A stretch of DNA of 64,000 bases, taken from assembly GCA_004563405.1 (NCBI GenBank), contig SFTH01000002.1, positions 1 through 64,000 of the forward strand. Direction: 5' to 3'. The DNA is from a bacterium (GTDB lineage: Bacteria > Bacillota > Clostridia > Christensenellales > Aristaeellaceae). The position numbers were made by a program, and so were the translations under genes. Shown in pieces: positions 40,440 through 49,504 of the stretch; positions within the stretch are counted from its first letter, which is position 1, and every line of letters starts with the position of its first letter. The notes below the pieces were generated by a model. It saw only the letters and a list, made by a program, of their open reading frames with translations. It was not told the DNA's origin and made no database searches.

Positions 40440-43047
40440 ACTGGAAATGACGGCCTTCGGGCCCTACGCGGGCACGGAGCGCGTGGACTTCCGCGCCTTC
40501 GGAGAGCAATGCCTGTTTCTGGTGACGGGCGACACGGGCGCGGGCAAGACCTCCATCTTTGACGCCATCAGCTTCGCCCTCTACGGCGAGCCTTCCGGGC
40601 GGACCCGGGAAGCCAGGGGATTCCGCAGCGATTTCGCGCCCCGGAAGCTGGAGCCCTGCGTATGCCTGCGCTTTTCCCACGACGGAAAGCTCTACACCGT
40701 GCGGCGCACGCTGTCCTGCTCCATGCCCAGGCGGGACGGAAGCGGCGAAATCCTGCGCCCCGGCAAGGCGGAGATGGCGTGCGAGGACGGGCGCGACTGG
40801 AGCGGCAGCCGGGAGGTCACCCAGGCGGTGACGGAAATCACGGGTTTGAGCGTGGACCAGTACGCCCAGGTGGTCATGATCGCCCAGGGCGAGTTCCAGA
40901 GGATCCTGCTGGCAAAGAGTGAAGAGCGCCGCCGCCTGCTGAGCCGCCTGTTCGGCACGGAAATCTATCAGGAGATTCAACAGCGGCTCAAGGCGCTCAA
41001 CAGCGAGGCCCAGACGGCGGTGCGCGAGGCGTGCCGGGACTACGAGGCCGCCTGTGGGCGCATGCAGGCGGAGGGAACGGCGGGCGAACGCCTGCGCGCG
41101 CTCTCCCTGTCGCCGGAGAGCGCAGAGGCGCTCGTGGAGGCGCTGGGCGCGTACCTTGCCCGGGACGAACAGGCGCACGCCGATCTGATCGAAGAGATTC
41201 AAACCGCCCGGAAGGCCGAAGCCGCGCTACGGGAGGAGCTCGCCCGGGCAGAAAAGCAGAATCAGGGCGTGCAGCGGCTGCGGGAGGTGCGTGGTGCGCT
41301 GGAGCGCCTGGAGGCGCGCGCGGAGGAGATGCGCGAAAAGGAGCGGACGCTGGATGCGGCGGAGCGGGCGGAACAGCTCAGGGCCGCCGAGGACGCCTGG
41401 ACGCGCGCCCGGGAGGAGCGAAAGCGCTCGGCGCAGGCCCTGGATCGCGCGCGCACGGAGGAGGAGCGCAGCGCGAAGGAGGCCGCCGCCGCGTCCACAG
41501 CGATGGCGGCCGTAGCGGACTACCCCGTCCGCCGGGAGGCGCTGGAGCAGCGCGCAAACCGGCTGGAGGCGCTCCTGCCCCAGTTCCGCACGGCGCGCAA
41601 GACACTGGATGCGGCGGACGCGGCGGCCCGGGAGGCGGCCGCGGCCATCGAGCTCCACCGTTCTCGAGCGGCGGAGGCCGCGCGCCTGCAGGAACTGTAT
41701 CTGCTGGACCAGGCCGGAATCCTGGCCGACGCCCTGGCTGACGGCGCGCCCTGCCCGGTGTGCGGCTCCAGGGAGCATCCCCGCCCGGCGGCACACATCA
41801 GCGGCGCGCCGGACAAGGCGCAGGTGGACGCGGCCGCAAAGGCGCAGGAGCAGGCCGCCCGGGAGGCGGACGCGGCGGCGCAGGCCTGCGGACGCGCCCA
41901 GGAGCGGGCGCAGGCACAGCTTCAGGCCCTCCGGGAGGCGGACGATGCGATTCGCGCGGAAAACCTGACGGAGCGTGGCGTCGCCTGCCGGCGGGAGCTG
42001 GACGAGCGCCGCGCGGAGTCCGCGCGCCTGAAGGCGCAGTGGGAGGCGGCAGACGCCGCCCTGCGCGCATCTGAAACGGCGCAGGGTGCAGCCGCGGCCC
42101 GGCTGGAGGCAGCAGCGCGGGATGCGCAGGCGCGCGCGGAGCGGGAGGAGCAGACAAAATGCGCCTTCGCCGACGCCCTGGGTGACCTGGGCTTCGACAG
42201 CGAGGTGAAATACCGCGCCGCGCTGCGCGACGCCGCCGCGCGCAGGGCGCTGCGGGAGGAATTGAACCGCTGGCGGGGCGACCTTCAGGCGACCCAGGCG
42301 CTTATCAAGGATCTGGACGGAATGTGGTCCGGCCGGGTGGAGGTGGACACGCAGGCCCTGGAAGCGCAGGCACAGGCGCATGCGGAGGCGCTCCTTCGCA
42401 TGGACGCGCAGGAGCACGCCCTGCTGGGGCGCTGCGAACAGAATCGGGGCGCGCTCGACGCGCTTCGGAAAAACCTGCGCCAGCTCAAGGCGGCGCAGGA
42501 ACGCTTCGGCGAAGTCAACTCCCTGTACCTGACGGCGACCGGACAACTTCCCGGCGCGAACAAGCTGCCCCTGGAGAACTACATTTTGCAGTACTACTAC
42601 ACCCGGGTGATCGCCGCCGCGAACCGCCGCCTGGAGCGCATGTCCGACGGGCGCTACTATCTGCACAGCAAGGTGGAAAGCGTGGGCAACGTCAAGAGCG
42701 GCCTGGGCCTGACGGTTCTGGATCAGAACACCAACCGGGAGCGGGAGGTCTCCTCCCTCTCCGGCGGCGAATCCTTCATCGCCTCGCTCTCCCTTGCGCT
42801 GGGCTTTGCGGACGTGGTGCAGGCCGAGAGCGGCGCGGCGCGGGTGGAGGCGGTGTTCATCGACGAGGGCTTCGGCGCGCTGGACGAGGACACCCTGCAC
42901 CGGGCGATCCACGCTCTGGAGGATCTCAGCGGCGGCAAGCGCCTGGTGGGCGTGATCAGCCACGTCGCGGAGCTCAGGGATTACATTGAGCCGCGCATCG
43001 TCGTGGAGAAGACGGCCCGGGGCAGCCGCGTGCATGTGCAGCCCTGA
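40426..43047 (+). CDS. sbcC: Exonuclease SbcC (Rad50-type ATPase subunit)
   Basis: An 873-residue SMC-like ATPase starting at a GTG after GGAGGTG. Walker A is VTGDTGAGKTS, the Q-loop IAQGEFQRILLAK, the signature SLSGGESFIASLSLALG and Walker B EAVFIDEGFGALDED. Two Ala/Arg/Glu-rich coiled-coil arms (about 180-435 and 470-700) flank a CPVCG zinc hook at residue 443. The protein is shorter than E. coli SbcC (1048), mainly in the arms, which is common in Firmicutes. It forms a heterotetramer with SbcD. Confidence 0.96.
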   Translation: MRPIELEMTAFGPYAGTERVDFRAFGEQCLFLVTGDTGAGKTSIFDAISFALYGEPSGRTREARGFRSDFAPRKLEPCVCLRFSHDGKLYTVRRTLSCSMPRRDGSGEILRPGKAEMACEDGRDWSGSREVTQAVTEITGLSVDQYAQVVMIAQGEFQRILLAKSEERRRLLSRLFGTEIYQEIQQRLKALNSEAQTAVREACRDYEAACGRMQAEGTAGERLRALSLSPESAEALVEALGAYLARDEQAHADLIEEIQTARKAEAALREELARAEKQNQGVQRLREVRGALERLEARAEEMREKERTLDAAERAEQLRAAEDAWTRAREERKRSAQALDRARTEEERSAKEAAAASTAMAAVADYPVRREALEQRANRLEALLPQFRTARKTLDAADAAAREAAAAIELHRSRAAEAARLQELYLLDQAGILADALADGAPCPVCGSREHPRPAAHISGAPDKAQVDAAAKAQEQAAREADAAAQACGRAQERAQAQLQALREADDAIRAENLTERGVACRRELDERRAESARLKAQWEAADAALRASETAQGAAAARLEAAARDAQARAEREEQTKCAFADALGDLGFDSEVKYRAALRDAAARRALREELNRWRGDLQATQALIKDLDGMWSGRVEVDTQALEAQAQAHAEALLRMDAQEHALLGRCEQNRGALDALRKNLRQLKAAQERFGEVNSLYLTATGQLPGANKLPLENYILQYYYTRVIAAANRRLERMSDGRYYLHSKVESVGNVKSGLGLTVLDQNTNREREVSSLSGGESFIASLSLALGFADVVQAESGAARVEAVFIDEGFGALDEDTLHRAIHALEDLSGGKRLVGVISHVAELRDYIEPRIVVEKTARGSRVHVQP

Positions 43048-43077
43048 AAAATTTTTGGTTGATTCAAAAGAGTTTAC

Positions 43078-43127
43078 TTGACTTTGACAAGAGATGGTAT
43101 ATACTGTTTTTATACGGTATATACTGT
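43078..43127 (+). promoter_or_regulatory. Promoter with twin GGTATATACTGT operator sites before the D-cysteine desulfhydrase operon
   Basis: The 12-base sequence GGTATATACTGT occurs at 43096-43107 and again at 43116-43127, exactly 20 bases (two helix turns) apart. Each contains the palindrome GTATATAC, typical of GntR/FadR-type operators. TTGACT (43078-43083) and TATACT (43100-43105), 16 bases apart, give a promoter that overlaps the first site, so binding should repress. The regulator is not next to it. Confidence 0.6.
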
Positions 43128-43148
43128 CTTTTTCAATAGGAGGCACTC

Positions 43149-44201
43149 ATGTCTGCAACTCTCAGCGCCGCGGAGGCGCTTTTTGACCGTCTTCCCCGGG
43201 CACAGCTCGGCTTCTTTCCCACGCCCCTCTATCGCCTCGAAAATCTTTCGAAGGAACTGGGCGTCAACCTCTACATCAAGCGCGACGACTTCACCGGCAT
43301 GAACCTCTTCGGCGGCAACAAGGTGCGCAAGCTGGAGTACCTTCTGGGCGCGGCGAAGGCGCGCGGCTGCGAAGCGGTGATCACCTACGGCGCGACCCAG
43401 TCCAACCACGCCATGGAGACGGCGGCCAGCTGCCGCAGACTGGGCATGCAGCCGATCCTCTACCTCACCGCCGTGGTGGAGCCCGACGAAGCGGACGTGC
43501 GCTCCAACCTCCTGCTGGATCGCATTCTGGGCGCGGAGATTCACATCGTGGACATCTTGCCCGGCGAGACCGAGGAGGACGCGGACGCGCGTGCGGCGGA
43601 GATGGGCGCGCAGCGCTGCCGGGAGCTCAACGGGAGCGGCCATCCCTGCATGGACATCCCCATGGGCGGCGCGAACGACCTGGGCTCCGTGGGCTTCGCC
43701 CGGGGCTATTTGGAGCTGCGCGCACAGCTCGATGCGCTGGGCATTTCGGCGGATTACATCTTCCACGCCACCGGCACCGGCGGCACCCTGGCCGGCCTTC
43801 TGGCGGGGCGGAGCCTGCTGGGCGGCACGGAGGAGATCGTGCCCGTGGCCGTCAGCTTCAAGGACGACGCCTATCGGGACAAGGTGTCTGGCATCGCAAA
43901 CCGCGTGCTCGATCTGCTGGGCGCACAGGAGCGGGTGCGGCGCGAAGACTTCGAGCTGGAGCGGGGCTACTACCTGCCCGGCTACGAGCAGCCCAACGCC
44001 CATGCCTCCGAGGCCATCTCCCTCATGGCGCGGCACGAGGGCCTGTTCATCGACCCCGTGTACACCGGCAAGGCCTTCGCCGGCCTGATCGGCAACGTGC
44101 GCAGCGGCCGGGTGAAGCCGGGCAGCAACGTGGTGTTCTGGCACACCGGCGGCGCGACTGCGCTGTTCGCCGAGCAGCAGATCCTCGGCAAGCTCTACTG
44201 A
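43149..44201 (+). CDS. D-cysteine desulfhydrase / ACC deaminase family PLP enzyme
   Basis: A 350-residue fold-type II PLP enzyme. PTPLYRLENLSKELGVNLYIKRDD leads to GGNKVRKLEYLLGAAK with the PLP lysine. AVITYGATQSNHAM, HATGTGGTLAGLLAG (phosphate loop) and the C-terminal FWHTGGATALF follow. Members release sulfide, ammonia and pyruvate from D-cysteine or split related small D-amino acids (3-chloro-D-alanine, ACC). Being first in an operon with an N-acyl-D-amino-acid deacylase supports a D-amino-acid substrate. RBS AGGAGGCACTC before ATG 43149. Confidence 0.88.
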   Translation: MSATLSAAEALFDRLPRAQLGFFPTPLYRLENLSKELGVNLYIKRDDFTGMNLFGGNKVRKLEYLLGAAKARGCEAVITYGATQSNHAMETAASCRRLGMQPILYLTAVVEPDEADVRSNLLLDRILGAEIHIVDILPGETEEDADARAAEMGAQRCRELNGSGHPCMDIPMGGANDLGSVGFARGYLELRAQLDALGISADYIFHATGTGGTLAGLLAGRSLLGGTEEIVPVAVSFKDDAYRDKVSGIANRVLDLLGAQERVRREDFELERGYYLPGYEQPNAHASEAISLMARHEGLFIDPVYTGKAFAGLIGNVRSGRVKPGSNVVFWHTGGATALFAEQQILGKLY

Positions 44202-44240
44202 CGAAAAAGTGCATCCGCAAGGACGCGGAGAGGTGAAAAT

Positions 44241-45593
44241 ATGAAAACGCTGATACGGAACGGACTGCTGGTGGATCCGGCAAACCGCGTCTATGGCAAG
44301 CTCAACCTGCTCCTGGAGGGCGGAAAGGTTGCCGCAGTGACGACGGAGGCGCCGGCGGCGGACCGCGTGATTGACGCAACGGGCCGGGTGGTCTGCCCGG
44401 GCTTTATCGACATGCACATGCATGAGGATCCGATGGGCCCGGACGGGCGCATCCGCTTCAGCATTTTTGAGGCGATGTTGCGCATGGGCGTGACCACGGC
44501 TGTGGGCGGCAACTGCGGCATCAACGTCTGGGATCCCGCGCAGTATCTCAACGTCGTATCGCGCGACGGCGCGCCGGTGAATGTGGCGCTCTTCGCGGGC
44601 CATACCTACCTGCGGGAGCAGGCGGGCGCGACGGACAAGTACGCTCCGATCACGCCGGAGCAGCAGGCGCGCATGCTCGAGAGCATCGACGCGGCGCTGG
44701 AGGCGGGCTGCGTGGGCGTGTCCTTCGGCCTTCGCTATGTGCCGGGCACCGGCAGGGATGAATTCTGGGCGGCGGCGGCGCGCTGCAATCCGGGCCGCAG
44801 ACTCATCTCCGCCCATGTGCGCGACGACGCGGAGCGCATCTTCGAGGCCGTGGATGAAGTCGCGCAGGCGGGCATCGCCAACGGCATCCCCGTTCAGATT
44901 TCCCACATCGGCTCCATGGGCGGCTTCGGCCAGATGGAGCAGCTGCTGTCCCAGGTGGACGAATACCGCATGAACGGCCTGGACATCGCCTGCGACTGCT
45001 ACCCCTACTTTGCCTTCTCCACCCGCATCGGCGAGACCACCTACGACGACGGCTGGCTGGAGCGCTACCACTGCGATTACAGCGCCTGCATGCTCACCGA
45101 GGGCAAGTACAAGGGTCAGCGCTGCACGAAGGAGATCTTCGAGGAGATGCGCCGGGACTTCCCCCGCTGCATCACCGTCTGCTATGTGATGAAGGAGGAG
45201 GACATCCGCCTGGCGCTGGGGCATCCCAACGTCATGGTCGCCTCGGACGGCCTGATCGACAACGGCCAGGGCCATCCCCGGGCGGCGGGCACGTTCCCGC
45301 GCTTCTACGATCAGTTCGTAAAGAACGGCGGCATCGACCTCTACCACGGCGTCGAGAAGATGACCGCGCTTCCCGCCGTGCGCCTGGGCTTTGCCGACAA
45401 GGGCCGGCTGAACGTGGGCGCAGACGCGGACGTCACCATCTTTGACCCCGAAGCGCTGAAGGACGGCGCAACCTTCGAAAGCCCCATGATCGCGCCCACG
45501 GGCGTCGATTATGTGCTGATTGGCGGAGAAATTGCCGCAAAGGACTGCGCGATTGTGAATCCCGCGTGCGGAACGGCAGTTCGCGCCCACTAA
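44241..45593 (+). CDS. N-acyl-D-amino-acid deacylase / D-aminoacylase family amidohydrolase
   Basis: A 450-residue metal-dependent amidohydrolase. GRVVCPGFIDMHMHEDP gives the HxH metal motif. AHVRDDAERIFEAVDE and PVQISHIGSMG supply further His ligands, and MVASDGLIDNGQGHPRAAG the catalytic Asp. The N- and C-terminal beta-sandwich is complete (LIRNGLLVDPANRVYG at the start, ADVTIFDPEALKDGA near the end). These enzymes remove acyl groups from N-acyl-D-amino acids. It lies 39 bases after the D-cysteine desulfhydrase gene and 20 before the antiporter gene, so the operon likely imports and degrades an N-acyl or cyclic D-amino-acid compound. Confidence 0.85.
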   Translation: MKTLIRNGLLVDPANRVYGKLNLLLEGGKVAAVTTEAPAADRVIDATGRVVCPGFIDMHMHEDPMGPDGRIRFSIFEAMLRMGVTTAVGGNCGINVWDPAQYLNVVSRDGAPVNVALFAGHTYLREQAGATDKYAPITPEQQARMLESIDAALEAGCVGVSFGLRYVPGTGRDEFWAAAARCNPGRRLISAHVRDDAERIFEAVDEVAQAGIANGIPVQISHIGSMGGFGQMEQLLSQVDEYRMNGLDIACDCYPYFAFSTRIGETTYDDGWLERYHCDYSACMLTEGKYKGQRCTKEIFEEMRRDFPRCITVCYVMKEEDIRLALGHPNVMVASDGLIDNGQGHPRAAGTFPRFYDQFVKNGGIDLYHGVEKMTALPAVRLGFADKGRLNVGADADVTIFDPEALKDGATFESPMIAPTGVDYVLIGGEIAAKDCAIVNPACGTAVRAH

Positions 45594-45612
45594 TTACAGA
45601 GGAGGAATCTCT

Positions 45613-47022
45613 ATGGAACTGGGCTTCTGGTCCGTGGTCCCGCCGCTGCTGACGATCATTCTGGCGCTGGTGACCAAAAACGTGTTCATCTCCCTGCTCA
45701 TCGGCATTCTGACCGGCGGTGTGATCCTGTCCGGCGGCTTCTTCGCCGGAATCAACGCTGGCATGTACTACATCGCCGAGGCTATGACCTCCAGCAACAC
45801 CATCATCATCGGCTCCGTGCTGATGACCGCCGCCATCATCTACCTCGCGGAGAAGTCCGGCGGCATCGAGGGCTTCGTGCAGGTGGTCGTCAAGCGCAAG
45901 GGCCTGATCAAGACCAAGCGCGGCGCGAACATCTTCACCTGGCTGCTGGGTCTGGTGGTCTTCACCTCCGGCACCCTGAGCTGCATGGTGACCGGCTCCG
46001 TGTCCCGCCCCGTGAACGATGCGCTGAAGGTTCCCCACGAGAAGAGCGCCTTCATCGTGCACACCACCTCCACGCCCTGGTGCGTGCTGTTCCCGTTCAG
46101 CGGCTGGCTGGCGGCCATGGCCGGCTATCTGGTCAGCGGCGGCGTGCCTGAGGCAGAATCTGTCTCCATGCTGTTCAAGTCCATCTTCCTGAACTTCTAC
46201 TGCATCCTGGCCATCGTGATGGTCTTCGTTCTGGCCATCACCCAGAAGGACTTCGGCCCCATGGCCAAGGCGGAGAAGCGTGCGGCGGAAACCGGCATGC
46301 TGGACGATCCCAAGCATGGTGCGAAGGCCAATTCCGACACCTCCGCAGCGGTGAGCGGCGCGAAGCCCCGCGCGCTCAACCTGCTGCTGCCCGTTGGCGT
46401 GCTGATCGCCGTGATGTTCATCACCCTGTTCGTCTCCGGCGGCGGAAACCTGATGAAGGGTTCCGGCATGCAGGCCCTGCTGTGGGCCGTGAGCTGCTCT
46501 CTGCTGGTCGCGGCCATCCTCTGCGTGGCTGAAAAAATCTTCAAGCCCGGCGAGGTCATCGACGAAATCTTCAACGGTATGAAGGGCATGCTGCCCATCG
46601 CGTTCGTGCTGCTCTTCGGCTTCACCATGGGCAACATCGTCAAGGCCCTGGACACCGGCGCGTACCTCTCCAGCCTCTTCCAGCGCTTCCTGAGCCCCGC
46701 GCTGCTGCCGGCGCTCACCTTCCTGATCGCGCTGCTGATCTCCTTCGCCACCGGCACCTCCATGGGCACCATGGCGATCATGTCCGTGCTGGCGCTGCCG
46801 ATGGCCTACGACATGGGCACCAGCATCCCTCTGGTCGCAGGCGCGCTGTTCGCCGGTTCCATCTTCGGCGACCACGCCTCCCCCATCTCCGACACCACCA
46901 TCATGACCTGCTCCACCACCGGCTGCGACATCATCGACCACATCAAGACCCAGTTCCCCTATGTGGCCAGCATTGCAGCGGTCTCCTTCGTGCTCTACAT
47001 CATCTTTGGCTTTGTGATGTAA
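45613..47022 (+). CDS. NhaC-family Na+/H+ antiporter-like transporter
   Basis: A 469-residue membrane protein with about 11-12 hydrophobic helices. The NhaC-family core is present, including FTSGTLSCMVTGSVSRPVND, ATGTSMGTMAIMSVLALP and the helix-break region GSIFGDHASPISDTTIM. NhaC relatives in amino-acid operons (for example malate/lactate or amino-acid antiporters) often move organic solutes rather than only sodium. Last gene of the D-amino-acid-type operon. RBS GGAGGAATCTCT before ATG 45613. Confidence 0.85.
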   Translation: MELGFWSVVPPLLTIILALVTKNVFISLLIGILTGGVILSGGFFAGINAGMYYIAEAMTSSNTIIIGSVLMTAAIIYLAEKSGGIEGFVQVVVKRKGLIKTKRGANIFTWLLGLVVFTSGTLSCMVTGSVSRPVNDALKVPHEKSAFIVHTTSTPWCVLFPFSGWLAAMAGYLVSGGVPEAESVSMLFKSIFLNFYCILAIVMVFVLAITQKDFGPMAKAEKRAAETGMLDDPKHGAKANSDTSAAVSGAKPRALNLLLPVGVLIAVMFITLFVSGGGNLMKGSGMQALLWAVSCSLLVAAILCVAEKIFKPGEVIDEIFNGMKGMLPIAFVLLFGFTMGNIVKALDTGAYLSSLFQRFLSPALLPALTFLIALLISFATGTSMGTMAIMSVLALPMAYDMGTSIPLVAGALFAGSIFGDHASPISDTTIMTCSTTGCDIIDHIKTQFPYVASIAAVSFVLYIIFGFVM

Positions 47023-47083
47023 CGCGCAAGCGCAGCCCTCAGGCTGCATTCCCGATGGAAAAGGTTTCACATCAGCATACGAA

Positions 47084-47110
47084 TGAACCCCCGGCTTCGC
47101 CGGGGGTTCA
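47084..47110 (+). terminator. Terminator of the D-amino-acid-type operon
   Basis: TGAACCCCCGGC-TTC-GCCGGGGGTTCA, a perfect 12-base stem about 60 bases after the antiporter stop. Confidence 0.7.
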
Positions 47111-47134
47111 AATCGTTGACAATGTCAACGATTT
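47110..47134. repeat. Perfect 25-base odd palindrome
   Basis: AAATCGTTGACA-A-TGTCAACGATTT. A one-base centre prevents a stable RNA hairpin of full length, so it resembles a protein-binding site more than a terminator, but no promoter is near. Confidence 0.55.
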
Positions 47135-47216
47135 TCAAGACGCTGAAAAAGTCTGACAGCAGTATGTTTTTGAAGAACCTCTCCAAATCCAAGCAGGTTC
47201 ATCAAGTCATTCACAT

Positions 47217-47265
47217 AAAAGCATATGCGCGCCGTCCTCTAACAGCCCGGCCCGCATATGCTTTT
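47217..47265. terminator. Bidirectional terminator-like hairpin
   Basis: AAAAGCATATGCG (47217-47229) pairs with CGCATATGCTTTT (47253-47265), giving A and T runs on both strands between converging operons. Confidence 0.6.
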
Positions 47266-47394
47266 GTATTGCAGAATTCTCCATCATACTATGAGAATTC
47301 TTTTTCCAAGAAATCCATACCTCAATGATAGCTCTCTCTGTCTACCCAAATCCAGAGCCAGTTCTGCTTATAAATCCTTATGAGAGAAACATGA

Positions 47395-47420
47395 CGGGCC
47401 GATGCATGCGCATCGGCCCG
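47395..47420 (-). terminator. Terminator of the RpiB-linked sugar ABC operon
   Basis: CGGGCCGATGC-ATGC-GCATCGGCCCG, an 11-base perfect stem located 9 bases after the last permease stop on the minus strand, followed by a TCATGTTTCTCTC tract. Confidence 0.65.
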
Positions 47421-47428
47421 GGTTTGCT

Positions 47429-48460
47429 TTATGCCGCCTTTCTGCGGGCGATGGGATGCTCGACAAAGTAGTTGAGCACCATGACCAGCAGCAGAACGGC
47501 GCCGTAGATCAGATTGATGTAGTAGCTGGAGATCTGCGGGAAGCGGTTGAGGCCGGTTTCCAGCAGGCGCAGCAGGATGATGGCCAGCAGCACGCCGCTG
47601 ATCTTGCCGCGGCCGCCCTTGGGATCCACGCCGCCCAGCACCACGATCAGGATGCACTGGAGGGTGTAGACGCTGCCGTAGTCCGAGCGCGCGGAGTTGT
47701 AGTTGGCCAGCATGATCATGCCGCCGATGGCCGCGCAGATGCCGGAGATGGCGTAGGTCTTGATCAGCATCTGATCCACCTTCACGCCGGAGAAGCGGGC
47801 TACATTCTCGTTGGTACCGATCATGTAGATCTTCTTGCCGAAGGAGGTGCGCGCCAGCAGGAACCAGATGATCAGCGCGATGATCACGAAGAAGATCAGC
47901 TGCACCGGAAGCACGCCCTGCATCACCCCGCGCTTGCCGGGGATGATCTTGAGCAGCTTCTGGTTGATGGTCTCCGCGTAGTTCATGGGCAGATCGCTGA
48001 CCGCATTGCCGCCGGTGATGACCATGGAGATGCCCGTCACCAGCTGGTTCATGCCCAGCGTGGTCAGAATCGGCGGAATCTTGATCTTGGAGATCAGCAC
48101 GCCGTTGATCGCGCCGACCACCAGGCCGATGCAGATCGCCATCGCAAACGCGGCGATCATCGTGAAGGCGTTGATGCTGCCCTCGACCATCCGGCTCTTC
48201 ATGAACATGCCCATGGTGATCGAGGTGATGTTGGCCACGCCCACGGAGGACAGGTCGATGCCGCCGGTGATCATGCAGAGCATGCCGCCCAGGGCCATGA
48301 TGCCGAACTCGGGGAACTGGCTGGCCATGGTGGTGAAGTTGATGACGGTGTAGAACTTCGAGAAGCGGGTGATCGCCATGAAGATCATCCACGCAATGAT
48401 CATGATGACCAGACGGGAGATGTGGCGGTCCTTGCGGTAGATGGCTTTCAGCTTGTTCAT
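47429..48460 (-). CDS. Sugar ABC transporter permease (RbsC/LsrD-like)
   Basis: A 343-residue membrane protein of the BPD_transp_2 family with about ten helices. MITGGIDLSSVGVANI, IPPILTTLGMNQLVTGI and TSFGKKIYMIGTNENVARFSGV are the family blocks, and VLGGVDPKGGRGKISG matches the conserved GGxSxxGGxG loop. ATG 48460 follows AAGGAGGCGG and overlaps the other permease by ATGA. Last gene of the operon. Confidence 0.9.
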   Translation of the reverse strand: MNKLKAIYRKDRHISRLVIMIIAWMIFMAITRFSKFYTVINFTTMASQFPEFGIMALGGMLCMITGGIDLSSVGVANITSITMGMFMKSRMVEGSINAFTMIAAFAMAICIGLVVGAINGVLISKIKIPPILTTLGMNQLVTGISMVITGGNAVSDLPMNYAETINQKLLKIIPGKRGVMQGVLPVQLIFFVIIALIIWFLLARTSFGKKIYMIGTNENVARFSGVKVDQMLIKTYAISGICAAIGGMIMLANYNSARSDYGSVYTLQCILIVVLGGVDPKGGRGKISGVLLAIILLRLLETGLNRFPQISSYYINLIYGAVLLLVMVLNYFVEHPIARRKAA

Positions 48461-49491
48461 TTTACCGCCTCCTTTTTCAGGTTGCGAAGGCCGGCCTTGT
48501 TTGCGCGCGTCACCTGCATCGCGGAGATGCCGGTGCCCACCACGATCAGCGCGCCGACGAAGAAATCCTTCCACACGGTGGGAATCCCGATCAGGATCAT
48601 GGAGTTTTCCACCATGACGATCAACGCAGTACCCAACATGCAGCCGTACAGCGTGCCGCTGCCGCCGACGATGGCGGTGCCGCCCAGCACGACGCCGGCG
48701 ATGATGTTCATCTCCATGCCCAGCATGTTGGTGGGATGCATCTGCTGCATCATGCACACGCGGCACAGGCCCGCCAGAGCGGAGATCACGCCCACATACA
48801 CCAGCATCAGGAAGCGGGTGCGCTTGACGTTGAAGCCCGCGCGATGGGCGCTGGTCGCGTTGCCGCCGATGGCGTAGATGCCGCGGCCGAACATCGTCTT
48901 GTTGAGCAGGAAGTAGGTCACGATCAGAACGGCGACGAGCATCAGAAATGTCGTCGGCATTCGGGAGGTCAGGCCGGAGCTCTTGTTCTCCGCGATGAAC
49001 AGCGCGGAGGTACCGAAGGCGCGCATGCCCTGCGGAATCACGGCCAGCTGCTTGGAGTTCAGCGCGCCCTGCATCAGGCCCTTGAACACGGAGGAAGAGC
49101 CCAGGGTCACGATCATGGCCGGCAGTTCAAAGTAGCCGATGAACAGGCCATTGAACGCGCCCAGCAGGCCGCCGATCGCGATGGTGATCAGGATGGGCAG
49201 CCACACGCCGCCTTCCCAGCCCATGTCCAGCAGCATTTTGGTGGTCGCATAGCCGGTAAGAGAGGCCAGCGCCGGAAAGGATACATCAAAGCCGCCGGAG
49301 ACGATGACCATGAACTCGCCGATGGCGAAGATTCCGGGCACGACCAGCGCGCTCAGGATGTCGACGATGTTGTTCGGGGTAAAGAACTGATGGGAGCGGA
49401 CTTCAATCAGCAGGCACAGTGCGAGAAACACCAGCGTGATGTAGAATTCGCTTCTTCCGGTCAGCTTGCGGAGAGATTTTTTCAGATTCAT
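48457..49491 (-). CDS. Sugar ABC transporter permease (RbsC/LsrC-like)
   Basis: A 344-residue membrane protein. IVSGGFDVSFPALASLTGYA, ELPAMIVTLGSSSVFKG and MFGRGIYAIGGNATSAHRAGFN identify it as the partner permease, with LGGTAIVGGSGTLYG as the conserved loop. It differs enough from the other permease that the two likely form a heterodimer, as in AI-2 (LsrCD) and rhizobial sugar importers. Confidence 0.9.
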   Translation of the reverse strand: MNLKKSLRKLTGRSEFYITLVFLALCLLIEVRSHQFFTPNNIVDILSALVVPGIFAIGEFMVIVSGGFDVSFPALASLTGYATTKMLLDMGWEGGVWLPILITIAIGGLLGAFNGLFIGYFELPAMIVTLGSSSVFKGLMQGALNSKQLAVIPQGMRAFGTSALFIAENKSSGLTSRMPTTFLMLVAVLIVTYFLLNKTMFGRGIYAIGGNATSAHRAGFNVKRTRFLMLVYVGVISALAGLCRVCMMQQMHPTNMLGMEMNIIAGVVLGGTAIVGGSGTLYGCMLGTALIVMVENSMILIGIPTVWKDFFVGALIVVGTGISAMQVTRANKAGLRNLKKEAVK

Positions 49492-49504
49492 GCACTTTCC
49501 CTCC

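Larger units (their letters stand above)
47023..47428. other. 406-base stretch between two converging operons, rich in hairpins
   Basis: It holds the terminator at 47084-47110, a 25-base odd palindrome at 47110-47134, a 13-pair hairpin at 47217-47265 flanked by A and T runs, a GAATTCTC/GAGAATTC pair near 47274-47300 followed by TTTTT, and a minus-strand terminator at 47395-47420. A weak 81-codon open frame crosses it, but I see no coding signal. Confidence 0.6.

Noticed and set aside
41227..45590. Two long minus-strand open frames opposite sbcC and the D-amino-acid genes
   Set aside because: Antisense shadows in GC-rich sequence without domain content.
47083..47328. 81-codon open frame in the hairpin-rich region after the antiporter gene
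   Set aside because: It crosses three hairpins and has no ribosome-binding site or recognisable family.
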